Assembly (NCBI RefSeq): GCF_022229005.1
Contig: NZ_JAKKFD010000008.1
Coordinates: forward strand, 106,426 to 170,425
Direction: 5' to 3'
From: Micromonospora trifolii
Lineage (GTDB): Bacteria > Actinomycetota > Actinomycetes > Mycobacteriales > Micromonosporaceae
Length of the DNA: 64,000 nucleotides
This document shows, in pieces, positions 36,054-43,929 of the stretch. The notes under the pieces were generated by a model. That model saw nothing but the letters and a program-made list of their open reading frames with translations, was not told the origin of the DNA and did no database searches. The position numbers were made by a program, and so were the translations under genes. Numbering within the stretch: the stretch's first letter is position 1; each line of letters begins with the position of its first letter.

Positions 36054-37235
36054 GTGAGTTCGAAGGACTGGATCGAGAAGGACTTCTACGCCGTACTCGG
36101 CGTGGACAAGGCCGCCTCCGCGGATGACATCAAGAAGGCGTACCGCAAGGTGGCCCGGGAGTCGCACCCGGACCACAACCCGGGCGACCCGAAGGCCGAG
36201 GAGCGGTTCAAGGCCGCGTCCGAGGCGTACAACGTGCTGTCGGACAGCGGCCGCCGTCGCGAGTACGACGAGATGCGCTCGCTCTTCGGCTCGGGCGCGT
36301 TCCGGCGCAACGCCCGGGGTGGGGGTCAGCCGGGCGGCATGCCGTTCGACGTCTCCGACATGTTCGGCGGCGGCGGAGGCGGCGATCGTCGCTTCGGCGG
36401 CGCCGGCTTCCAGGACCTGTTCAGCTCGATCTTCAGCGGCGGCCAGGCCGGTGGGCAGGCCGCACCACACGGTCCGGCCCGTGGCCGGGACGTGGAGACC
36501 GAGGTGGCGCTGGACTTCGGCGACGCGGTGCGCGGAGTGACGCTGCCCCTGACGCTGCGCGCGCCGGGAGTCTGCGACACCTGCCACGGCAACGGGGCCA
36601 AGCCCGGCACCCAGCCGCGTACCTGCCCGGTCTGCCATGGTGCCGGCGTGACCACCCGCAACCAGGGGTCGTTCAGCTTCTCCGAGCCGTGCCGCAACTG
36701 CCAGGGCGTCGGCACAGTGGTCGAGGAGAAGTGCCCGGAGTGCCACGGCAGCGGCGGTGTCACCAAGACCCGCACCATGAACGTGCGCTTCCCGGCCGGC
36801 GTGGCCGACGGTCAACGCATCCGATTGGCCGGGCGTGGCGAGCCGGGCGAGCGCGGTGGCCCGGCTGGCGACCTCTTCGTGCACGTCAAGGTTCGGCCGG
36901 ACGAGCTGTTCGGGCGTACCGGGGACGACCTGACGCTGACCGTGCCGGTCACCTTCGCGGAGGCCGTGCTCGGCACGGACCTGCGGGTGCCCACGCTCGA
37001 CGGTGCGATGACCCTGCGGGTGCCGCCGGGGACGCCGAGCGGACGGGTGCTGCGGGCCCGGGGCAAGGGTGTGGTCCGCCGCGACGGGCAGGCCGGTGAC
37101 CTGCTGGTCACGCTGGACGTGGTGGTGCCGGCCCGGTTGTCGGACGAGGCGCGCACGGCGCTGGAGTCGTTCGCCGAGCAGACCCCGCCGGCGGCCCGGG
37201 AACATCTCGACGCACGGGTGCGTCGAGTCAGTTAG
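36054..37235 (+). CDS. dnaJ: Chaperone DnaJ (Hsp40)
   Basis: A 393-residue type I Hsp40. The J domain (residues about 9-72) has DFYAVLGVDKAASADDIKKA and the HPD motif in ESHPDHNPGD. A Gly/Phe-rich stretch follows, then four zinc repeats (CDTCHGNG, CPVCHGAG, CRNCQGVG, CPECHGSG) and C-terminal substrate domains. The GTG at 36054 follows AGGAGGT; an upstream frame extension is not used. It is the third gene of the heat-shock operon, separated from grpE by 85 bases. Confidence 0.95.
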   Translation: MSSKDWIEKDFYAVLGVDKAASADDIKKAYRKVARESHPDHNPGDPKAEERFKAASEAYNVLSDSGRRREYDEMRSLFGSGAFRRNARGGGQPGGMPFDVSDMFGGGGGGDRRFGGAGFQDLFSSIFSGGQAGGQAAPHGPARGRDVETEVALDFGDAVRGVTLPLTLRAPGVCDTCHGNGAKPGTQPRTCPVCHGAGVTTRNQGSFSFSEPCRNCQGVGTVVEEKCPECHGSGGVTKTRTMNVRFPAGVADGQRIRLAGRGEPGERGGPAGDLFVHVKVRPDELFGRTGDDLTLTVPVTFAEAVLGTDLRVPTLDGAMTLRVPPGTPSGRVLRARGKGVVRRDGQAGDLLVTLDVVVPARLSDEARTALESFAEQTPPAAREHLDARVRRVS

Positions 37236-37265
37236 TCCGGTGGAATGGACGCGGAGGTGAGCGGG

Positions 37266-37706
37266 ATGTCGGGCGAGTTCCTCGGTTCGGGCGACCCTGC
37301 CTACGAGGCCAAAGTGCTGATGATCTCGGTAGCGGCACGGATGGCGGGAATGCATCCACAGACCCTGCGCCAGTACGACCGACTGGGGCTGGTGCAGCCC
37401 GGCCGGGCCGCTGGTGGCGGGCGTCGCTACAGCGTCCGCGACGTGGTGCTGCTGCGCGAGGTGCAGCGGCTCAGCCAGGACGACGGGATCAACCTGGCCG
37501 GCGTCAAGCGGATCATCGGGCTGGAGCGGCTGCTGGAGCAGGCGCAGCAGCGGGTGGCCCGGCTGGAGGCGGAGCTGGACGCCGCGTACCGCCGGGTGGC
37601 GGAGCTGGAGTCGCTGGCCCGCTTCCCGGGCCGGGATCTGGTGCCGACCAACCGCACGTCCACCGCCCTCGTGGTGTGGCGCCCCCGCCGCACGCCCGAT
37701 CGCTGA
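37266..37706 (+). CDS. hspR: Heat-shock repressor HspR (MerR family)
   Basis: A 146-residue MerR-type regulator. The winged helix-turn-helix reads MISVAARMAGMHPQTLRQYD near residues 20-40, then LGLVQPGRAAGGGRRYSVRD, followed by a coiled coil of about 30 residues (LLEQAQQRVARLEAEL). HspR represses dnaK and clpB in actinobacteria by binding HAIR sites, both of which are present in this window. The ATG at 37266 is chosen because GGAGGT is seven bases upstream; an in-frame ATG at 37245 would add seven residues. Confidence 0.92.
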   Translation: MSGEFLGSGDPAYEAKVLMISVAARMAGMHPQTLRQYDRLGLVQPGRAAGGGRRYSVRDVVLLREVQRLSQDDGINLAGVKRIIGLERLLEQAQQRVARLEAELDAAYRRVAELESLARFPGRDLVPTNRTSTALVVWRPRRTPDR

Positions 37707-37733
37707 GCTGCCGCTCACCCGGATCTGTCTTGT

Positions 37734-37774
37734 CGGCCCGGACCACGCTGGATTCCCCGGCGCGGTCCGGGCCG
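37734..37774 (+). terminator. Terminator hairpin after hspR
   Basis: Perfect 11-base arms CGGCCCGGACC (37734-37744) and GGTCCGGGCCG (37764-37774), 28 bases beyond the hspR stop codon. Confidence 0.7.
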
Positions 37775-37843
37775 CTTCGGTTAGCCTGTCGATAAGGGTC
37801 CAATCGGCTTAATCTGGACCTACCGGCATGGCGAGGGGGAGCG

Positions 37844-38038
37844 ATGGCGGAACCGGCGAAGAAGGTGGCCCAGCAGACCGAGGACCGGTTGGAAGATCTG
37901 GCCGAGACCGTCCGCAAGAAGTTCGACAAGGTGACCGAGGGGACCTACCGGGACCGGATCATCGCGGGCCGGTTCGCCGAAGACGGCGACCACGCCGGCG
38001 AACGGGGCCGAGCCGAGACGGAACGCAAGCAGGACTGA
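37844..38038 (+). CDS. Small charged helical protein, hypothetical
   Basis: A 64-residue hydrophilic protein reading MAEPAKKVAQQTEDRLEDLA at the start, with RKKFDKVTEGTYRDRIIAGR in the middle. It is rich in Lys, Glu, Asp and Arg, and one or two amphipathic helices are expected. The ATG follows GAGGGGGAG, and its own perfect terminator lies 16 bases after the stop. I do not recognise a family; antitoxin-like or stress-related small proteins have similar composition, but no toxin is adjacent. Confidence 0.7.
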   Translation: MAEPAKKVAQQTEDRLEDLAETVRKKFDKVTEGTYRDRIIAGRFAEDGDHAGERGRAETERKQD

Positions 38039-38053
38039 CCGGTGACCGACGTG

Positions 38054-38084
38054 CGGGCCGGGACCCACGGGGGGTCCCGGCCCG
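38054..38084 (+). terminator. Terminator hairpin
   Basis: Perfect 13-base arms CGGGCCGGGACCC (38054-38066) and GGGTCCCGGCCCG (38072-38084) with a 5-base loop, just after the 64-residue gene. Confidence 0.85.
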
Positions 38085-38100
38085 TTCGCCGCCGCCATAA

Positions 38101-38178
38101 GCGCCGATCTTGCACTTGCGGATGACGAAATGTCTAGTTTCGCGTAATAGGCGGGGGCAGAAAGTGCAAGATCGGCGC
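38101..38178. repeat. GATC palindromic element D (intergenic)
   Basis: Perfect 17-base arms GCGCCGATCTTGCACTT (38101-38117) and its reverse complement (38162-38178) around a 44-base loop, with a small CGAAA/TTTCG stem inside the loop. It lies between convergent genes, immediately after a separate terminator. Confidence 0.88.
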
Positions 38179-38198
38179 AATGAACTGAGCGATCCAGC

Positions 38199-38630
38199 TC
38201 AGCCGAGGCGGCGGTTTTCGCGGACCAGGCCGCCCTCGCACCAGTCCCGGTAGATGAAGAGGTCCGGTCGGGCCAACAGCACGCGGCCGTTGTGCGCCCA
38301 GATCTTCATCAGCTCGTCGCCGTCACGCTCGGCCTGTTCGACGAGCTTGCGGAAGCGGCGCTTGGGGTGGGCGCGAAAGTTCGTCCGGATGCCGTCGGCC
38401 GCGTAGATGTAGAGGCAGTGCAGCGCGAACCGCCGGGCCGGGCAGGTTGGATCCATCGCTAACTCGAAGAGTGTCAACACCAGCCGGTCGCCGGAGACCA
38501 GAAGGTCCCAGTCGGGTGGCATCGAGGCCAACGGCACCGAATCGGGCTTGTACGCCCAAGCTCGCAACTCCGCCGGAGTCGGATCGACGGGGTTGGCGAA
38601 GCCGTGGAACGTCGACTCCTGCACGCTCAC
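38199..38630 (-). CDS. Hypothetical protein
   Basis: A 143-residue soluble protein. Segments are WAYKPDSVPLASMPPDWDLL near residue 28, RLVLTLFELAMDPTCPARRF, HCLYIYAADGIRTNF, and a C-terminus rich in aromatic and charged residues (LLARPDLFIYRDWCEGGLVR). The GTG at 38630 follows GGAAGG; codons upstream in the frame look non-coding. I recall no named family. It is divergent from the GNAT gene. Confidence 0.72.
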   Translation of the reverse strand: MSVQESTFHGFANPVDPTPAELRAWAYKPDSVPLASMPPDWDLLVSGDRLVLTLFELAMDPTCPARRFALHCLYIYAADGIRTNFRAHPKRRFRKLVEQAERDGDELMKIWAHNGRVLLARPDLFIYRDWCEGGLVRENRRLG

Positions 38631-38802
38631 CGGCCAACCTTCCGCTCTCGCCCGCGTCTGGCAACGCTGCCTGCGGACCCTGGCTGCTGGGGCGAAACGG
38701 TAACCCGCCGTCGGGTGCTGCGGTAGTACCCGCGAGGAGCAATTCCGCAACCGTTGGCACGGGCGGGTCCATTGCATCGACAGCGCAGCCGATGATGCTC
38801 CT

Positions 38803-39261
38803 ATGACAATCCACGTTAGACGGTTGCAGCGGGGCTCCGAGGCCGAGTTCGTCCTGGGGCTGGAGTGGCTTTTCGCCCCTCCCGGTAGCCGTCCCGTGGA
38901 TTGGGACCACGACCGCGCCGTCGAGCGGACCACGCAATTGCTCGCCCACGAGGACGTCGCACTCTTCGAGGCGCGGTCGGACGAGGATCAGCTGGTCGGG
39001 GTGGCCAGCGTCTACGTGGACATCCTCTCGGTGCGCTTCGGCCGTCGGGCGTCGATCGAGGATCTCGCCGTGCACCCCGAGTGGCGCTCCCGGGGTGTCG
39101 GCTCCAGCCTCCTCGCGGCGGTCAGGGCGTGGGCGCACGACCAGGGTGCCGACTACGTCTTCCTGGAGTCCGGCCTGGCCCGTACCGGGGCGCACCGCTT
39201 CTACCTCCGCGAGGGTGCGACCCACGCCGCCGCGGCGTTCAGGTGGAGCTCAGCGCAGTGA
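38803..39261 (+). CDS. GNAT-family N-acetyltransferase
   Basis: A 152-residue single-domain acetyltransferase. The acetyl-CoA motif A is IEDLAVHPEWRSRGVGSSLL near residues 86-105 (R-x-x-G-x-G as RSRGVG). Motif B is DYVFLESGLARTGAHRFYLR. The acceptor is unknown. Its last 12 bases overlap the 3' end of the convergent antiporter gene. Confidence 0.88.
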   Translation: MTIHVRRLQRGSEAEFVLGLEWLFAPPGSRPVDWDHDRAVERTTQLLAHEDVALFEARSDEDQLVGVASVYVDILSVRFGRRASIEDLAVHPEWRSRGVGSSLLAAVRAWAHDQGADYVFLESGLARTGAHRFYLREGATHAAAAFRWSSAQ

Positions 39262-40464
39262 TTCGACGACCGGCGTCGGCTCCCGCCGCTGGGCCGCCGC
39301 GCGGTTGCGCAGCCACCGCTTGAACCACGGGAAGTCCGGCAGCCGAGCCAGGATCGGCCCGGTCACCACGGTGATCAGGACGTACGTCGCGGCCAGCGCC
39401 GCCAACCGCGGCTCGACGCTCCCGGCGGCCACCGCGAGACCGGCGATGACGATGGAGAACTCACCGCGAGGTACGAGCGCCAGACCGGCCCGCCATCGAC
39501 CGGGTTCCGCGATGCCGACCCGGCGGGCCGCGAGGTAGCCGGTGAGCGTCTTCGTCGCCATGGTGACCACGGCCAGGGCGAGTGCCGGCAGCAGCACCGG
39601 CGGAATGTCCTGCGGGTCGGTGGTCAGGCCGAAGAAGACGAAGAACACCGCGGCGAACAGATCCCGCAGAGGCGAGAGCAACTCGGTGGCGTGGTGCGCC
39701 ACCGGGCCGGAGAGGGCGATGCCGACCAGGAACGCGCCGACCGCCGCCGACACCTGGAGCGACGCGGCGATGCCCGCGATCAGCAACGTCAGACCGAGTA
39801 CGCCGAGCAGCAGCGCTTCCGGGTCCTTCGCCGACAGGGCGGACGAGATCAGGTGGCCGTACCGGATGGCGACCACCAGCACGATCAGCACCGTACCCAC
39901 CGCTACGGTGAGCGCGATCCCGCCTCCGAGCAGGCCGGTGCCGGCCAGCACGGCGGTGACGAGCGGCAGGTAGAGGGCCATCGCCAGGTCCTCGATGACC
40001 AGCACCGAGAGGATCACCGGGGTTTCCCGGTTACCGAGCCGGCCCAGGTCGGCGAGAACCTTGGCGATCACGCCGGAGGAGGAGACCCAGGTGATGCCGC
40101 CGAGTACCAGGGCGGCGACCCAGTCCCAGCCGAGCAGCAGGGCGAACCCCGCGCCGGGTAGCGCGTTGAGGACGCCGTCGATCAGCCCTGCCGGTGCCGC
40201 CGAACGCAGGTTGCCGACGAGTTCGTTGGCCGAGTACTCCAGGCCGAGCATCACCAGCAGAAGGATGACGCCGATCTCGGCGCCGACTGCGAAGAACTCC
40301 TCGCTGGCGTCCAGCGGCAGGAGCCCGCCGTGCCCGAAGGCGAGCCCGGCGAGCAGGTAGAGAGGAATGGGAGAGAGGCCGAACCGCCGGCTGAGCCGGC
40401 TGAGGAGCCCGAGCAGCAGCAGCAGCGCACCGACTTCGATGAGCAGCGTGGTGAAATCGTGCAT
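39250..40464 (-). CDS. Cation:proton antiporter, CPA2/KhtU-like
   Basis: A 404-residue protein with about 12 transmembrane helices of the Na+/H+ exchanger (KefB/CPA2) family. It begins TTLLIEVGALLLLLGLLSRL and contains LAGLAFGHGGLLPLD, EIGVILLLVMLGLEYSANEL, GGITWVSSSGVIAKVLADLG and LSVLVIEDLAMALYLPLV. It lies five bases downstream of a TrkA-C regulatory gene, an arrangement like Bacillus KhtT-KhtU, a K+/H+ antiporter. K+ specificity is inferred from that pairing. Confidence 0.88.
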   Translation of the reverse strand: MHDFTTLLIEVGALLLLLGLLSRLSRRFGLSPIPLYLLAGLAFGHGGLLPLDASEEFFAVGAEIGVILLLVMLGLEYSANELVGNLRSAAPAGLIDGVLNALPGAGFALLLGWDWVAALVLGGITWVSSSGVIAKVLADLGRLGNRETPVILSVLVIEDLAMALYLPLVTAVLAGTGLLGGGIALTVAVGTVLIVLVVAIRYGHLISSALSAKDPEALLLGVLGLTLLIAGIAASLQVSAAVGAFLVGIALSGPVAHHATELLSPLRDLFAAVFFVFFGLTTDPQDIPPVLLPALALAVVTMATKTLTGYLAARRVGIAEPGRWRAGLALVPRGEFSIVIAGLAVAAGSVEPRLAALAATYVLITVVTGPILARLPDFPWFKRWLRNRAAAQRREPTPVVESLR

Positions 40465-40469
40465 CCGCC

Positions 40470-40970
40470 TCAGCCGTCCGGGTCACTGTCGGCGAGGATG
40501 GCGGAGACGCCGTCGAGACCTCTACGGGTCCCGACAACGACCACCACGTCGCCGGCCGCGAAGCGGAAGGAGGGGAGTGGCGAGACGATCACTTCGCCTT
40601 CGCGCAGTACAGCCACGATGGAGGCGCTGGTGCGGGTACGCGCCTTGGTGTCGCCGAGCTTCCGGTTGACGTACGGGGACCCGGCCGTGATGGCGATCTG
40701 CTCGGTGAGCAGACCGGCGGCCTGCTCCCGGAGCCCGGAGAGCTGGCCGAGCATCAGCGACGCGCCGAGGATGTCGGCCAGAGCCTCGGCCTCGTCGTCG
40801 GTCAGCGGAATGTCCGACTGGCAGGCGTCGGGATCGTCGGGATCGTAGAGAACGAGATCACGGCGGCCATTGCGGTGGGAAACGACGCCCAGGCGGCGTC
40901 CGGACTCCGTCACCAGATCGTGACGTACCCCGATCCCGGGTAAGGCGGTCTGCTCGACACGTACTCGCAC
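40470..40970 (-). CDS. Antiporter regulatory subunit with TrkA-C (RCK C) domain, KhtT-like
   Basis: A 166-residue cytoplasmic protein. The N-terminal half (ALPGIGVRHDLVTESGRRLG, then VVSHRNGRRDLVLYDPDDPD) resembles KhtT. The C-terminal half is an RCK-C domain (SIVAVLREGEVIVSPLPSF, AGDVVVVVGTRRGLDGV). RCK-C domains bind nucleotides, typically c-di-AMP in KhtT-like proteins, and gate the antiporter; that ligand is an inference here. It is the first gene of the two-gene operon. Confidence 0.87.
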   Translation of the reverse strand: MRVRVEQTALPGIGVRHDLVTESGRRLGVVSHRNGRRDLVLYDPDDPDACQSDIPLTDDEAEALADILGASLMLGQLSGLREQAAGLLTEQIAITAGSPYVNRKLGDTKARTRTSASIVAVLREGEVIVSPLPSFRFAAGDVVVVVGTRRGLDGVSAILADSDPDG

Positions 40971-41057
40971 TCTCCAAGGCTACCGCTTCGTGAACAGAGC
41001 GCAGATCTTGGACGGACAGCGCCCTGCGGGCCGGCCCCGGCGCAGCTCAACGGCCAT

Positions 41058-41132
41058 GATCCACCCGGGTTCATTGAAGTCGGGGCATCCGGCGCGGCGG
41101 GACACCCCGACTTCAATGAACCCGGGTGGATC
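41058..41132. repeat. GATC palindromic element E (intergenic)
   Basis: Perfect 28-base arms (41058-41085 and 41105-41132) around a 19-base loop. The outer ends read GATCCACCCGGG and CCCGGGTGGATC. The right arm ends on the first base of the stop codon (41132-41134) of the mini-GntR gene, so it probably also terminates that transcript. Confidence 0.9.
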
Positions 41133-41353
41133 TACTTTGGGTGGCTGACGTAGGTGCCTTTGCCTTGATGTCCCTCGGTCAGGCCTTCGGCCTGCAGAAT
41201 CAGTAGCGCTGATCGGACCGGCTCGGCGGAGACGCCGTAGTGCGCGGTCATTTCACGCAACGAGGGCAGCTTGTCGCCTGGCGCGTATTCGCCGGAAGCG
41301 ATCTTGTCGCGGATGTCCTGCGCGATGCGTTGGCGGTCCGAAACTCGGGGCAT
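41132..41353 (-). CDS. Minimal GntR-type winged-helix regulator
   Basis: A 73-residue protein consisting only of a GntR winged helix: RIAQDIRDKIASGEYAPGDK, then LPSLREMTAHYGVSAEPVRS, and the wing LTEGHQGKGTYV. No effector domain is present, so it is far shorter than ordinary GntR proteins (about 230-250 residues). The ATG follows AGGAG. Two palindromes lie in the divergent intergenic region (41392-41409 and 41445-41459), the second inside the promoter spacer of the divergent gene at 41637, a likely target. Confidence 0.88.
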   Translation of the reverse strand: MPRVSDRQRIAQDIRDKIASGEYAPGDKLPSLREMTAHYGVSAEPVRSALLILQAEGLTEGHQGKGTYVSHPK

Positions 41354-41391
41354 GGGGCAACTCCTGGTAGGCCCCAAGATCTTCCCATGCG

Positions 41392-41409
41392 GTTGGCCGG
41401 TCGGCCAAC
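41392..41409. promoter_or_regulatory. Palindrome, candidate operator next to the mini-GntR gene
   Basis: GTTGGCCG-GT-CGGCCAAC is a perfect 8-base inverted repeat, 38 bases upstream of the mini-GntR start. It is a plausible autoregulatory site, though a different protein could bind it. Confidence 0.5.
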
Positions 41410-41436
41410 ACTTCGCGTGCTAAGCATGGTCACTGG

Positions 41437-41465
41437 TTGTCCTGCAATGCTTTGCATTGTATGTT
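41437..41465 (+). promoter_or_regulatory. Promoter with an operator filling the -35/-10 spacer
   Basis: TTGTCC (41437-41442), a 17-base spacer, and TATGTT (41460-41465). The spacer contains the perfect palindrome CAATGC-TTT-GCATTG (41445-41459). A repressor bound there would block polymerase. It points toward the gene at 41637, with a leader of about 170 bases. Confidence 0.6.
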
Positions 41466-41636
41466 GATCGGGCGGGCACTCGGGGTGTGGAAAGCCTGGT
41501 AGGCAGCCGGCCTCCTCGGCCGGGTCGTCCGTGTCGCGCTGGCACGGCCGTGCGCTCCCCTCGGGCAAACGGCCGTGCCAGCGATCCGCCCCGCCAGGAG
41601 AGGAGCAGCGCTGATGGTGGACCGAGGGTGGCGGCG

Positions 41637-41900
41637 ATGACCGGGCGGTTCGTCATTCACCTGCCGATATCCGCCCCCGACCTGGCGCGCGCGAAGATGC
41701 TGGGGCGAACCGCCGGTCGGTCGCTGGCCTTCCTGGCCCGGATCGACCTCGGCGGGATCACCGTCTCGACCGAGGACAACCAGGGGGTACGGCACTGGGT
41801 CTTCTGCGACCGTCGGCTGGACGGTGGCCGTCGCTGCGTGCTCCGCGCCGACCACGAGACCCCGTGCACCGCCCGGTTGCCCCGGCGAATCGGCCCTTAG
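41637..41900 (+). CDS. Small protein, hypothetical
   Basis: An 87-residue protein beginning MTGRFVIHLPISAPDLARAK, with a central hydrophobic strand (SLAFLARIDLGGITVSTED) and a C-terminal basic part containing two cysteines (WVFCDRRLDGG, RRCVLRADHETPC). No family is recognised. It is divergent from the mini-GntR gene, which probably controls it through the spacer operator. GAGGGTGG precedes the ATG. Confidence 0.68.
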   Translation: MTGRFVIHLPISAPDLARAKMLGRTAGRSLAFLARIDLGGITVSTEDNQGVRHWVFCDRRLDGGRRCVLRADHETPCTARLPRRIGP

Positions 41901-41917
41901 TGGCCGTACAGAACCGT

Positions 41918-41994
41918 GATCGACTCGGTTTTCAGGATGGCGCGGTGTCCTGGCGGTCCGGATAACCCGACTTTCTGTAAGTCGAGTGGATCAA
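41918..41994. repeat. GATC palindromic element G (intergenic, degenerate)
   Basis: Arms of 19 bases (41918-41936 and 41976-41994) pair at 15 of 19 positions around a 39-base loop. The outer ends read TGATCGACTCG and CGAGTGGATCA. The overall length of 77 bp matches elements C-E. It lies between the gene at 41637 and the convergent epoxide hydrolase. Confidence 0.6.
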
Positions 41995-42044
41995 GCGGTC
42001 GGCGCCCGCCCCGGTCGAGCGGAGCGGGCACCGATCGATTCGGG

Positions 42045-43181
42045 TCAGTGGAGGCTGGCGAAGAACTGGCGGATGTCGGCGACCAGCACCTCGGTGGCCT
42101 GGTGGGCCGCGTAGTGGCCGCCGACGTCGCCCCGGCCGTCGACGTCGGTCTCGTACGCAGTCCACCGGACGATGTTCGCGTGGTCCCGCTCGGCGAAGCG
42201 ACGGATGGACTGGAAGTCGCCGGGGAACATGGCCAGCGCGGTCGGAGCGGTGGTCGGCTCGGTCGGCGGCTCGCCGGCGTGCGCGTCCTCCCAGTAGAGC
42301 CGGATCGCCGAGGCGGCCGTGCCGGTGAACCAGTAGAGCGCCACGTTGGCCAGGATGAAGTCGGCGTCCAGGCTCTCGTCGAAGAGTTGGGCGTTCCAGG
42401 CGAGCAGCCCCACCGGCGAGTCGGCCAGCGCGAACGCCAGGGTCTGCGGCTGCTGGCTGTGCACCTGGTTGAAGGAGAACTTGTTCTCGTAGAACCACTG
42501 GAGGTGCCCGAGCGCCGCCTGGTCCGTCTCGGAGAGCCCGGCGAACTCGGCCGGGTCGCCGGAGGGGAATGAGAAGAGCTGGGTGACGTGTACGCCGAGC
42601 ACCCGCCCCGGGTCGACCCGGCCCAGCTCCGGCGCGATCATCGAGCCGGCGTCGTTGCCGACCGCGCCGTAGCTGTCGTACCCCAGGCGGTTCATCAGCT
42701 CGGCCCAGGCCCGGGCGATGCGGAACCGGTTCCAGCCGGCGCTGCGGGTCGGGCCGGAGAAGCCGAAGCCGGGCAGTGACGGGATGACCACGTGGAAGGC
42801 CGGCGCGTCCCTGTCGGTCGGCTCGGTGAGCGGGGCGATCACGTCGAGGTACTCCAGCACCGAGCCGGGCCAGCCGTGGGTGAGCACGAGCGCGGTGGCG
42901 TCCGGCCGGGACGACCGGACGTGCAGGAAGTGGATCTGCTCGCCGTCGATCTCGGTGACGAACTGCTGGTGGGCGTTCAGGCGGGCCTCGACGACTCGCC
43001 AGTCGAACTCGCCCCGCCACCGGTCGACGAGGGTGCGCACCCGGTCGCTGCTCATCCCGTACGAGTCGTCCGCGCCGGGCAGGTCGGCGGGCCAGTTGGT
43101 GCGGCCCAGCCGGGCGGCCAGGTCGTCGAGGGCGGTCTGCGGGATCTCGACGCGGAATGGGCGGATCGCGGCGTCACTCAT
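42045..43181 (-). CDS. Epoxide hydrolase (alpha/beta-hydrolase, EHN domain)
   Basis: A 378-residue microsomal-type epoxide hydrolase. The N-terminal EHN domain starts IRPFRVEIPQTALDDLAARL and includes WRVVEARLNAHQQFVTEIDG. The hydrolase core has the oxyanion motif LVLTHGWPGSVLEYLDVI, the nucleophile elbow AVGNDAGSMIAPELG (Asp nucleophile) near residue 176, and the C-terminal GGHYAAHQATEVL with the catalytic histidine. It hydrolyses epoxides to diols. The ATG follows AAGGAG. It is divergent from a TetR gene, with operators between. Confidence 0.9.
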   Translation of the reverse strand: MSDAAIRPFRVEIPQTALDDLAARLGRTNWPADLPGADDSYGMSSDRVRTLVDRWRGEFDWRVVEARLNAHQQFVTEIDGEQIHFLHVRSSRPDATALVLTHGWPGSVLEYLDVIAPLTEPTDRDAPAFHVVIPSLPGFGFSGPTRSAGWNRFRIARAWAELMNRLGYDSYGAVGNDAGSMIAPELGRVDPGRVLGVHVTQLFSFPSGDPAEFAGLSETDQAALGHLQWFYENKFSFNQVHSQQPQTLAFALADSPVGLLAWNAQLFDESLDADFILANVALYWFTGTAASAIRLYWEDAHAGEPPTEPTTAPTALAMFPGDFQSIRRFAERDHANIVRWTAYETDVDGRGDVGGHYAAHQATEVLVADIRQFFASLH

Positions 43182-43195
43182 GACGGAACTCCTTC

Positions 43196-43214
43196 GGAAC
43201 GGAATGTTTCGTTC
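43196..43214. promoter_or_regulatory. Inverted repeat, candidate TetR operator 1
   Basis: GGAACG (43196-43201), eight bases, then CGTTC (43210-43214), in the leader of the epoxide hydrolase gene. It uses the same half-site as operator 2 at 43235-43249. Confidence 0.5.
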
Positions 43215-43234
43215 TGCAAGCACCATAACAGAGC

Positions 43235-43249
43235 GGAACGATCCGTTCC
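43235..43249. promoter_or_regulatory. Inverted repeat, candidate TetR operator 2
   Basis: A perfect GGAACG-ATC-CGTTCC repeat, 17 bases upstream of the TetR start codon. Position and symmetry suit autoregulation and repression of the divergent epoxide hydrolase gene. Confidence 0.6.
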
Positions 43250-43266
43250 ACTGTTAGGCTGGGGGC

Positions 43267-43911
43267 ATGTCAACGACTTCCGGCAAGACGCTGGGCGGTC
43301 GCCGCGCCCAGGCCGCCCGCAACGACGAGGTCATCCTCGAAGCCGCCCGGGCCGTCTTCCTCGACGACCCGAAGGCCCCGATCGCTGCCGTCGCGGAACG
43401 CGCGGGCGTCGGGATCAGCGCCCTCTATCGGCGGTACGCGGGCAAGGAGGACCTGCTGCGCCAGCTCTGCCACGACGGGCTGCGCCGGTACGTCGAGGAG
43501 GCCGAGACCGCCCTCGCCGAGCCGGACGACTGGGCCGCGTTCACCGGCTTCCTGGCCCGGGTGGTCGACGCCGACGTGCACTCGCTCACCGTCCACCTGG
43601 CCGGCACCTTCACCCCGACCGAGGAGATGGGTCGGGACGCGATGCGCGCCGGCGAGTTGGCCGCCACCCTCGTCGACCGCGCCCATGCCAGCGGGCGGCT
43701 GCGCCCCGACGCTGTCGTGCACGATCTGGGGTTGTTGTTGGAGGCGTGCGCCGCTGTCCGCGTACCCGATCCGGAGCGGACCCGCCAACTGCGCCGGCGG
43801 CAGCTCGCGGTCCTGCTGGCCGGCCTGTCGTCGGTGCCGGACACGGACCCGCTGCCCGGCCCGGCCCCGGCGGCCGGCGAGTTCGACTGGCGGTGGCGTC
43901 GCCGGGAGTGA
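43267..43911 (+). CDS. TetR-family transcriptional regulator
   Basis: A 214-residue TetR protein. The N-terminal helix-turn-helix reads RNDEVILEAARAVFLDDPKA and then IAAVAERAGVGISALYRRYA at about residues 19-60, followed by a helical ligand-binding domain with no recognisable ligand signature. It is divergent from the epoxide hydrolase gene with two GGAACG-type inverted repeats between, so it probably represses both promoters and responds to the epoxide or a related compound. Confidence 0.92.
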   Translation: MSTTSGKTLGGRRAQAARNDEVILEAARAVFLDDPKAPIAAVAERAGVGISALYRRYAGKEDLLRQLCHDGLRRYVEEAETALAEPDDWAAFTGFLARVVDADVHSLTVHLAGTFTPTEEMGRDAMRAGELAATLVDRAHASGRLRPDAVVHDLGLLLEACAAVRVPDPERTRQLRRRQLAVLLAGLSSVPDTDPLPGPAPAAGEFDWRWRRRE

Positions 43912-43929
43912 TGGGCATCACGCGCTAAG

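Noticed and set aside
37844..38038. Antitoxin of a toxin-antitoxin pair
   Set aside because: Size and charge fit, but no toxin-like gene is adjacent and the gene has its own terminator on one side and the hspR terminator on the other.
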